From Clostridium sp. (GTDB taxonomy: Bacteria; Bacillota; Clostridia; Lachnospirales; Lachnospiraceae), in the NCBI GenBank assembly GCA_031275405.1, contig JAISOV010000018.1:1-64000 (forward strand): a stretch of DNA of 64,000 nt, written 5' to 3'. Below, in pieces: positions 56,441-64,000 of the stretch. Both the position numbers and the translations under genes were made by a program. The stretch's first letter is position 1, and each line of letters opens with the position of its first letter. The notes below the pieces were generated by a model. It made no database searches and was not told the origin of the DNA. It saw only the letters and a program-made list of their open reading frames with translations.

Positions 56441-57303
56441 CCCTTTTCTCCCACTTCACGATGCATGTCCGCGCCTTTTTTCCGGTTCCGTTTTTCTCTG
56501 ACCGTCTCATATCTGCACCATACGCCGGAATACAGAATGTTCCTAAGAATCTCCACATTCTCCAGAATCGGCAGTTTTTCAAACTCCTTGCAGCATTCCG
56601 ACATCATCATCGTCAGAATCGTCCTGCATTCTTCTTCAAAGTCCAAGGCATGGTACATTCTTTTCAGAGGATTATAGGTTCCCTTTCTGATGTCTTTTTC
56701 AATATCTTCATATGCGTCCAGCAGATAGATGAATTTGCCCAGGTAGAAGCCAAACCGGTACAGGGTATCCCCCCATTCGTCCTCCCGGCAGACCACAAGC
56801 TGAGCCATGACCTTCCCAAAGATCCCCGACATGGCATCTACGTCCAGTTTATTCTCTTTCTCCGCGACCGCAAGATCGTACAGCAGCAGATTGATGGAAC
56901 GGATCTTTTTCCCGTATATGGCTTTGAGCTTTTTGTTCTTCCTCTCCAGCGTCTTTCCATAGAGAAACTTAGGAAGCCGCTTTTCATCCTCCCAGTCGTC
57001 CTTACATTGATACTGGGTCAGCAGGATATTCATGTCGGCGACGTATTCCGTAAACTGATTGGTACGCACCGTCTGTTTTCCAAAAGGATGGGCGGCGCAC
57101 TTGTATTCCCCCTGAACCGTCTCCGGCTCATAAAGGCCCGTCAGGAGCAGCAGCAGGAACGTCATATCATAATTCAAGGACAGCTGACCGCTGAACCCGT
57201 ATTTTTCTTTCAGTTTTCGGCACAGGCCACAATAATAGGAATGATATAGGTCAAATTCCTTGAATTTCATCTCCGCCTTATTGACCATGATGTATCCGAA
57301 CAT
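56437..57303 (-). CDS. DUF5685-like protein, translationally coupled to the J-domain gene
   Basis: [36 protein letters not shown]; overlaps the next start by 4 nt. Confidence 0.75.
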   Translation of the reverse strand: MFGYIMVNKAEMKFKEFDLYHSYYCGLCRKLKEKYGFSGQLSLNYDMTFLLLLLTGLYEPETVQGEYKCAAHPFGKQTVRTNQFTEYVADMNILLTQYQCKDDWEDEKRLPKFLYGKTLERKNKKLKAIYGKKIRSINLLLYDLAVAEKENKLDVDAMSGIFGKVMAQLVVCREDEWGDTLYRFGFYLGKFIYLLDAYEDIEKDIRKGTYNPLKRMYHALDFEEECRTILTMMMSECCKEFEKLPILENVEILRNILYSGVWCRYETVREKRNRKKGADMHREVGEKG

Positions 57304-57397
57304 GCCGCTCCTTCCCTATAAAAGCCGTACCGTTTCAGCGATTCCGCAAGAGGATCCCTTCCCGCTCCTTTCGGGCGGCAGCCCCGCGCTGTTCTAA

Positions 57398-57451
57398 GGA
57401 ACAGCAGCCCTTCGCTCTTCCTTTGGAACAGCAGCCCTCAGCTTTTCCTTT
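57398..57451. repeat. 27-bp tandem repeat x2 spanning a stop codon
   Basis: GGAACAGCAGCCCTTCGCTCTTCCTTT / GGAACAGCAGCCCTCAGCTTTTCCTTT. Confidence 0.85.
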
Positions 57452-57830
57452 GGAAGGTGGCGCCGCATTTCTGACAGCGGATCTCGATTTTCCCCTTCCC
57501 CCTGGGTACCCTGATCTTCTGCCTACAGTGCGGGCATTGATAGATGCGATGGGTTCTGCTCTGTATAAGCGCCTTCTTCTGCTTCTGGAAGAACCCCCGG
57601 ACTTTCCTCTCGTGTTTCAGGTAAGCCTGGTTTTCTCTGGCGCGTCCGTGGATGTTTCTGGAAAACATCCGGAAATACGCATACGCCATAAACGCCAGCG
57701 CCAAGAGGAAAAAAGGACTCCATCCGAAAAAAGAGAAGACCAGACAGACAAGCGCCGCTATGCTGATCACTTGGTTGAACCGGTCATTCCCGTAACGCCC
57801 CTGCATAAAACGAGCCCATTTTTCTCTCAT
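57438..57830 (-). CDS. Small membrane protein with C-terminal zinc ribbon
   Basis: CPHCRQKIRVPRGKGKIEIRCQKCGATFQRKS. Confidence 0.7.
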   Translation of the reverse strand: MREKWARFMQGRYGNDRFNQVISIAALVCLVFSFFGWSPFFLLALAFMAYAYFRMFSRNIHGRARENQAYLKHERKVRGFFQKQKKALIQSRTHRIYQCPHCRQKIRVPRGKGKIEIRCQKCGATFQRKS

Positions 57831-57953
57831 TTCACTTTCCTCCCGTCTGTCCGCCCATCGGCAGATCTGTCCTTTGTCCGGTTAAAACAAAAGGACGATT
57901 TCCCGCCCTTTGTCGTCTCTGCTTCCACTGATCCGGCAGGTCTGTCCGCCGCC

Positions 57954-60044
57954 TTACTGCTGTGCCGTGTCTTTCATGGAAAAGCTGATCCTGCCCATTT
58001 TGTCCTTGCCAAGGCACACTACGTTTACCATGTCGCCCAGGGCAAGCACATCTTCCACCCGGTTGATCCTCGTCTTGGCGATCTTCGATATATGAACCAT
58101 GCCCTCTTTGCCCGGCGCGAATTCGATAAACGCCCCGAATTCCTTTATGCTCACCACTTTGCCCCGGAAGATCTGCCCTTCCTGGAAATCAGTGGTGATC
58201 ATTTTGATCATCTCGACCGCTTTTTCCATCATTTCCTTATCCGTACCGCAGACCGATACCTGTCCGTCGTCGGAAATGTCAATTTTCACTCCGGTACGGG
58301 CAATGATCTCATTGATGGTCTTACCGCGCTGACCCACCACGTCGCCGATCTTCTCCACCTCGATCTGCACGGAGATGATCTTAGGCGCGTAAGGCCCGAC
58401 TTCCGGACGGGGAACGGCAATGGCAGGCTTCATGCAGGTATCCATAATAAACATCCGGGCTTCCCGGCACCTTTCGATAGCGCCTTCCACGACGGCCCTC
58501 GTCAGGCCATGGATCTTGATGTCCATCTGGATGGCGGTAATGCCCCTATCGGTTCCGGTGACTTTGAAATCCATATCCCCAAAGAAATCTTCCAGGCCCT
58601 GAATGTCGGTAAGCAGCACAAAGTCCCCGCTGCCTTCTTCCGTCACCAGGCCGCAGGAAATCCCCGCCACCATCTTCTTGATCGGCACGCCTGCCGCCAT
58701 CAGCGCCATGCTGCTGGCACAGGTAGAGGCCATCGAGGTGGAACCGTTCGATTCAAAGGTCTCGGACACGGTACGGATGGCATAGGGAAACTCTTCCTCG
58801 CTTGGAAGCACCGGAATCAGCGCTCTTTCCGCCAAAGCCCCATGCCCGATTTCCCGGCGGCCCGGCCCGCGGGAAGGCTTCGTCTCCCCTACGGAATAGG
58901 AAGGGAAATTATAATGATGCATATAGCGCTTGCTGATCTCATTTTCGTCCAGACCGTCCAGTTTCTGCTGTTCCGACAGCGGAGCCAGCGTACACACGTT
59001 GCAGATCTGGGTCTGCCCTCTGGTGAACATGGCGGAGCCATGCACCCTGGGAATAATATCCACTTCCGCCGCCAAAGGGCGGATCTGGTTCATCCCGCGC
59101 CCGTCGGGACGTTTCTGGTCTTTTAAGATCATCTTGCGAACCGTCTTCTTTTCATATTGGTAAACGGCGTCTCCGATCAGAGGCAGCCATTCTTCCTGAT
59201 CCGCAAGCGTCTCTTCCAGCTTCAAGGTGATTTCTCTGACCTTTCCCTCCCTGACCTGCTTGTCGTCCGTAAAGACAGCCGCTTCCATTTCCTCCGGTGG
59301 AACGATCTTCTCGATCTCCCGCGCCAGCTGATCCGGGATCCCATAGGAAAGGTACTCATGCTTGGGCTTTCCGACTTCCGCCACGATTTTTTCTATAAAA
59401 GCGATCACCGTCTGGTTGATTTCATGAGCTTTGTAGATCGCCTCGATCATCCTGGCTTCGGGTACTTCATTGGCTCCGGCTTCGATCATCATCACCTTTT
59501 CCTTGGTGGACGCCACCGTCAGGTTCAGGTCGCCGTTTTTCCATTGTTCCTGAGAGGGGTTCACGATAAGCTCCCCTTCCACCAGTCCGATCTGGGTCAT
59601 GGCACAGGGCCCGTCAAAAGGAATGTCCGACACGCTGGCGGCAATCGCGGATCCCAGCATAGCGGTCAGCTCCGGACGGCACTGCGGATCCACGCTCATG
59701 ACCATGTTGCTCAGGGTCACGTCATTCCGGTAATCCTTGGGAAACAGGGGCCGCATGGGCCTGTCGATCACGCGGCTGGTAAGCACCGAGTTCTCACTGG
59801 CCTTCCCCTCCCTTTTGTTGAACCCGCCGGGAATCTTGCCCACCGCGTACAGTTTTTCCTCAAACTCCACGCTCAAAGGGAAGAAATCAATCCCTTCCCT
59901 GGGCTTTTCCGACGCGGTGGCAGCAGACAGTACCGTGGTATCCCCATAATACAGAAACGCGCAGCCGTTGGCCTGCCTGCCCACGCGGTTCATATCCACC
60001 CGCAATGTACGCCCGGCTAATTCCATTGTATAAGTCTGATACAT
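57954..60044 (-). CDS. pnp: Polyribonucleotide nucleotidyltransferase (PNPase)
   Basis: Two RNase PH domains, KH (IGDVVGQRGKTINEIIARTGVKIDI) and S1 domains; next to rpsO. Confidence 0.98.
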   Translation of the reverse strand: MYQTYTMELAGRTLRVDMNRVGRQANGCAFLYYGDTTVLSAATASEKPREGIDFFPLSVEFEEKLYAVGKIPGGFNKREGKASENSVLTSRVIDRPMRPLFPKDYRNDVTLSNMVMSVDPQCRPELTAMLGSAIAASVSDIPFDGPCAMTQIGLVEGELIVNPSQEQWKNGDLNLTVASTKEKVMMIEAGANEVPEARMIEAIYKAHEINQTVIAFIEKIVAEVGKPKHEYLSYGIPDQLAREIEKIVPPEEMEAAVFTDDKQVREGKVREITLKLEETLADQEEWLPLIGDAVYQYEKKTVRKMILKDQKRPDGRGMNQIRPLAAEVDIIPRVHGSAMFTRGQTQICNVCTLAPLSEQQKLDGLDENEISKRYMHHYNFPSYSVGETKPSRGPGRREIGHGALAERALIPVLPSEEEFPYAIRTVSETFESNGSTSMASTCASSMALMAAGVPIKKMVAGISCGLVTEEGSGDFVLLTDIQGLEDFFGDMDFKVTGTDRGITAIQMDIKIHGLTRAVVEGAIERCREARMFIMDTCMKPAIAVPRPEVGPYAPKIISVQIEVEKIGDVVGQRGKTINEIIARTGVKIDISDDGQVSVCGTDKEMMEKAVEMIKMITTDFQEGQIFRGKVVSIKEFGAFIEFAPGKEGMVHISKIAKTRINRVEDVLALGDMVNVVCLGKDKMGRISFSMKDTAQQ

Positions 60045-60359
60045 AACTTCCTCCATTCCGCCGCCTATGCGGCATGGCCTGTTGTGAAACCGGAAACCGT
60101 CATGGAACAGAAACACACCGAAACTACTGAAAAACCCACGGAGCCTGCTCCCCGTACCCTTTTCAGCAACCTCGGAATCGTAAGCCTGTCCCGAAAGCGC
60201 AGCCGCTTTCTTTCACTGCCCTGTCACTGTCCCGGAAGCACAGCCGAGGTCTGCTTCCCCCCTTCCGCACCATCCAGACAATATGCCGGAAAAATCGGAC
60301 TTCCCCTCTTTTCCCGGCATATCGGTTCCCGGAAACAGTACGGAAGATTTCCCGGAAAC

Positions 60360-60626
60360 TTATTTGCGCAACCCAAGCTTCTCGATCAAAGAACGATACC
60401 TTTCAATATCTTTTTTCTTCAGATACTCTAACAGAGCGCGTCTTTGACCGACCATCTTCAACATGCCCCGGCGGGAATGATGGTCTTTCTGATGGATCTT
60501 AAAATGCTCGTTCAGTTCCTGGATCCTTGCCGTCAGGACGGCAACCTGAACCTCCGGTGAGCCGGTGTCGTCAGGCGTCCTTGCATGTCGGCTGATAATG
60601 GCTGTTTTCTTTTCTTTGGAAATCAT
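60360..60626 (-). CDS. rpsO: 30S ribosomal protein S15
   Basis: [54 protein letters not shown]. Confidence 0.98.
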   Translation of the reverse strand: MISKEKKTAIISRHARTPDDTGSPEVQVAVLTARIQELNEHFKIHQKDHHSRRGMLKMVGQRRALLEYLKKKDIERYRSLIEKLGLRK

Positions 60627-60919
60627 TTCTTTGTTCCTCCTTGTTTTTCATCGCGGTATGCCAAGACAGGGCCGGAACCTCCCATATCCAAGCATCCGTT
60701 AAATACCTGTGTATCATAGCATAACCGGGCGGAAATGTAAACGGAAACTTTTTATTTTTCCATTTTTCCATTCATCCGGCTGATTGCAGGATCCAATGCG
60801 CCAAATCCCCATAGGACTGCCGTCAGCCTCCCAAGCCCCGTTAAGGCCGCAGCCAAGGCAGGACTGTGGGATGATGCCGCGTCTGCCGCCGCGTTTCCTT
60901 TTACAGCGAACCTTCCCCA

Positions 60920-62005
60920 TTAATCCTGCAAGATCCGTACTGCCTTTACCGGCGTCCGGTAATGATATTTGCTGATCTTGATTCCGGTTCTGGGGCTGCT
61001 GGCATGGATGACCTGTCCGCCGCCGATGTAGATTGCCACGTGGTTAACGCTTCCCGAACTATTGGCATAAAACACCAGATCCCCGGGTTTCAGGTCGGCA
61101 ATGCCGATCCTGGCGCCCTCCCCCGCCTGTGCCTTGGAAGAATGGCTTAAACGGATCCCGAAATGCTGAAACACACTCAGTACGAAGCCGGAACAGTCCG
61201 CGCCTTTCGTCAGGCTTGTCCCGCCCCACCGGTAGGGGTTCCCCAGAAACTGCTTTGCGTATTCCACCAGGTCTACCCTGACATCGGACACTCCCTGTCC
61301 ATACAGGAGTTCGGTCATGGTGACGGCTGTTTCCAGTTTTTCTTCCACCGTGACATGTTCCGCAGAGACATAGCCGTCCTCGCCGTCGATGGAAACCTTG
61401 ACCCAGCCGCCCAGCCGTTCCACAAATTCCAGTTCTTCGCCCGCAGGCACCTGGGTAAGCACCCCGCTGTCCAGACCGGCGCTGTCCCTCACCCGAAGTC
61501 CGTCGCCGTTCACCCTGACCACCGTTTCCACCAGCTCATCGGCGCGAAGCTTTGCCTGCGGACCCGTCAGAAGGAAGTCCAGGTTCACATACCCTTCCAC
61601 TTCCCCGGATTGGATGTAAGCCCAGCCGTCCCGCACGGCGCGCAGCTCACAGGCCGCGTTTTTCGGGAGCTTCCCCACCAGCTTCCCGTCCGTGGACGGA
61701 ACTGCGCGGATATTCAGGTTCCCGCTCTCCACATCCGCGATCCCCAGGTTGGTATAACCCCAGAGCGCCCCTTTGGCGGCCCGCGCCAGAGCAAGGTATT
61801 CCTCCCGGCTCAGACTGGACTGCACCAAAGAAGCCGCCCCGACCGGTTCCCAGATCCCTGCCGCCAGGCTGCTTCCCGCTGCCGACGACGGAAACGACGA
61901 GGCCGGAAGCGGCAGTATGCCCAGGCAGACCACGGCACTCAGCCCCGCCAGTCTGCCTCGCTGCGATCTTCTGCCAGACTTTTTTTTCATCCTGTTCTTC
62001 TGCAT
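60920..62005 (-). CDS. SH3-domain NlpC/P60 peptidoglycan hydrolase
   Basis: SH3-like repeats; YRWGGTSLTKGADCSGFVLSVFQHFGIRLSHSS...PGDLVFYANSSGSVNHVAIYIGGGQVIHAS. Confidence 0.94.
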   Translation of the reverse strand: MQKNRMKKKSGRRSQRGRLAGLSAVVCLGILPLPASSFPSSAAGSSLAAGIWEPVGAASLVQSSLSREEYLALARAAKGALWGYTNLGIADVESGNLNIRAVPSTDGKLVGKLPKNAACELRAVRDGWAYIQSGEVEGYVNLDFLLTGPQAKLRADELVETVVRVNGDGLRVRDSAGLDSGVLTQVPAGEELEFVERLGGWVKVSIDGEDGYVSAEHVTVEEKLETAVTMTELLYGQGVSDVRVDLVEYAKQFLGNPYRWGGTSLTKGADCSGFVLSVFQHFGIRLSHSSKAQAGEGARIGIADLKPGDLVFYANSSGSVNHVAIYIGGGQVIHASSPRTGIKISKYHYRTPVKAVRILQD

Positions 62006-62231
62006 TTTGATGGCCTTTCCGGAAAATCCCGTTACATCTTTGTTACGAATTTATTACATCCAACTAAATGATAACAAGACTGCCGACAGGTTGTCAACCA
62101 CTTCCATGCATTCCCTAAAATGACGGCAGCCCCTGCAAGACTGCCCGGCAGAATGTCCAGCAAAGCCCCTTCCGCGCAGAATATGCACAAAAGCGCGAGG
62201 AGACGACGAGTCAAGCCACGATTCGGATGTT

Positions 62232-62480
62232 CTTGCGGAAGATGGTCAGGCGTCCTTACGGAACGCGGGATTGTAATCCGTATGGATGTCCTCGGGGAGG
62301 ATGAAGACGTTCGGGCGTCCTTACGGAACGTGGGCGGCTTTTCTCGCAGAATGCGGGACACGGTTCTTGCCGGATGTGGCCGACGGCTCTTTCCAGATAT
62401 GGACGGCGGCCCTTGCCGGATCTGGTAGAACCCTCTCGCCGGATGTGGTCGGCTTCTCTTGACGGATAGGAACAGTTCCC
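62232..62480. repeat. Degenerate 23-bp periodic array, about 10-11 units, ending at the BMC gene stop codon
   Basis: Units e.g. CTTGCCGGATGTGGCCGACGGCT, CTTTCCAGATATGGACGGCGGCC, CTTGCCGGATCTGGTAGAACCCT, CTCGCCGGATGTGGTCGGCTTCT; one 19-bp unit breaks the phase. Confidence 0.85.
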
Positions 62481-63040
62481 TACAAGATCGACCGCCGGAT
62501 CTGCTCGTCCGGACGGGCGATGACGGAAGAATCCAGGTACATGCCTTTCTGTGCGCAAAAGGCTTTCGCCTTGGCGATGGCGGCTTCGACGGCGGCGACT
62601 TCCCCGGTGAGGGTAAGGTAGGACTTCCCGCACATCCCTTTGGCAATGCGAAGCTCGATCAGCTCCACAAGGGCGGTCTTGGCGGCAAGATCCGCGGCCT
62701 CAATGATACAGGCGGCGTCAAAGGTCTCCAGGATTCCGAGGGCGTCGATGGCGGCCACGCGGGTGGTGCCGTAGATGGCGGAGAAAATGCTTTCATGGGG
62801 GTTCCCGAGGATGAAGCTGTCGATATAGGCTTCCTCCTTTTGGGTCAGGGCGGCTTCGACAGCGCTCTGGACGGCGCTTAACTGCCCGGTGATGAGCGCG
62901 GTGTATTTGCCGGGGCAGACGACCTGTGCTTCCAGCAGTTCCACCGCCGCCGTTTTGACCATGAGATCCGCCGCCGCGATACCGGCTGAAACAGTCTTAA
63001 ATTCGATCATGCCAATTGCGTTTGCCATTTCTGTTACCAT
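62480..63040 (-). CDS. Tandem-BMC-domain microcompartment shell protein (BMC-T, PduT-like)
   Basis: ANAIGMIEFKTVSAGIAAADLMVKTAAVELLEAQVVCPGKYTALITGQLSAVQSAVE; second BMC domain AAIDALGILETFDAACIIEAADLAAKTALVELIELRIAKGMCGKSYLTLTGEVAAVEAAI. Confidence 0.94.
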   Translation of the reverse strand: MVTEMANAIGMIEFKTVSAGIAAADLMVKTAAVELLEAQVVCPGKYTALITGQLSAVQSAVEAALTQKEEAYIDSFILGNPHESIFSAIYGTTRVAAIDALGILETFDAACIIEAADLAAKTALVELIELRIAKGMCGKSYLTLTGEVAAVEAAIAKAKAFCAQKGMYLDSSVIARPDEQIRRSIL

Positions 63041-63056
63041 GCCCCTTCCAAGGTCT

Positions 63057-63084
63057 GGAGACTTTGCGCGTAGCACAAAGCTCC
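63057..63084. repeat. Palindromic hairpin repeat R4, copy 2
   Basis: GGAGACTTTGCGCGTAGCACAAAGCTCC. Confidence 0.75.
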
Positions 63085-63237
63085 GGCTGAAAGAACGCGG
63101 CTCTTTCAGCCTTACACTCCTCGTCCGCCTTGACGGACATCCATGATCAGATACTATATTTGGAAAGCGCTCTTTTTTCAAGCTGACGGACAAGCCTCCG
63201 CAGGCCATGCGCACAGGCCTGTTCTTCCCAAGAGCAG

Positions 63238-64000
63238 CTATCTCCGCGGCTCTCCGGTGATTTCCACATATTTTTCGGTGATCCGGGTCACGGTTCCGTC
63301 TATGGAAGCATGAACCGGAACACTAAGCCCTGCGGCGGCCTTGCCGATGAGCTGGCCGCGAGCGACCTTCTCCCCTTTTGCCACCACACAGAGGGCGGAC
63401 ATGCCGATATGCTGGGAAAAAGGAATGCGGACTTCCATGACTTTCTGGATGTCTTCCCGGAAAGGAGCCTCGGTTTCGTATCCGGACAGGCCGAGCCGCG
63501 CCTGTAGGCGGTGTTCCGGCACTTTCCGGTATTCCCTCGCCGACAAGACCGGGGCGGCGCTCATCCCTTTGGGCGGCGAGACGCCCGCCCTGCGCAGACC
63601 GTCCTTGCATTCGGCGATCAGAGAGCGCGGCGAAAGGCTCTGCGGACAGGAATAGCTTTCGCACAGGCCGCAGCCGCTGCAGAAAAAGAGGTTGAGAAAA
63701 GCGTCCGGATCCCGGAAATCATGGCCGCTTGCCGCCCGCATGAACTGATGGGGGCGGATGGGGTGTCCCAGGCTGTAGCGGGGGCATAAATCCGTACACA
63801 GCCGGCACTGGCAGCAGGCGGAAGCCGCCCTTTTCCTGCTAAGGGAAGCCGGGATCCGCCGTTTCTGGATCAGAGGGTGGGTTTTGGGAAGAACCAGGAT
63901 CGCGTTGGTGGTCTTGGTGACTGGATCGTAAGGACTTCCTATTTTTCCCATCATCGGGCCGCCGGCCAGGTACTGGCTTTCTTGGATGGCTTCGCCCCCC
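63238..64000 (-). CDS. PduS/RnfC-like Fe-S electron-transfer protein (partial, runs off the right edge)
   Basis: GGEAIQESQYLAGGPMMGKIGSPYDPVTKTTNAILVL; CCQCRLCTDLCPR and CSGCGLCESYSCP cluster motifs. Confidence 0.9.
   Translation of the reverse strand, partial: GGEAIQESQYLAGGPMMGKIGSPYDPVTKTTNAILVLPKTHPLIQKRRIPASLSRKRAASACCQCRLCTDLCPRYSLGHPIRPHQFMRAASGHDFRDPDAFLNLFFCSGCGLCESYSCPQSLSPRSLIAECKDGLRRAGVSPPKGMSAAPVLSAREYRKVPEHRLQARLGLSGYETEAPFREDIQKVMEVRIPFSQHIGMSALCVVAKGEKVARGQLIGKAAAGLSVPVHASIDGTVTRITEKYVEITGEPRR

Noticed and set aside
62232-62480. 23-bp array considered as plasmid iterons or origin
   Set aside because: No Rep gene and fully chromosomal context; kept only as iteron-like periodicity.

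Overview
The window reads as chromosomal sequence from a high-GC Firmicute, probably Lachnospiraceae-like (inference). Most of it is conventional: ppdK, ylmH, a MacAB-like efflux operon, an FMN-riboswitch-controlled ribU, tex, two Gfo/Idh/MocA oxidoreductases, pepD, a xylan/glucuronoxylan-type locus (GH2, GH67, GH3, AraC regulator, Lpl-type sugar ABC transporter), greA, carD-like, pnp-rpsO, and the edge of a bacterial microcompartment locus (tandem-BMC shell protein plus PduS-like protein). Two regions are decaying: an AT-rich remnant at 1-1.86 kb (Bro-N, XRE and unknown ORFs with nonsense or frameshift lesions) and a RelB/DinJ antitoxin with two in-frame TGAs. The most unusual signal is the density of short tandem-repeat arrays (periods 12, 15, 16, 18, 23, 27, 33/34, 50, 54, 57, 60, 68, 69 bp). 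They sit preferentially at stop codons, start codons, just upstream of promoters, or as inserts in coding sequence. Several dispersed palindromic families are also present, including a ~90-bp three-hairpin element in three copies. A 23-bp period with a GCCGGA(T/C) core recurs at three separate loci. No CRISPR array, rRNA or tRNA was recognised. All calls come from reading the sequence; no database search was run.
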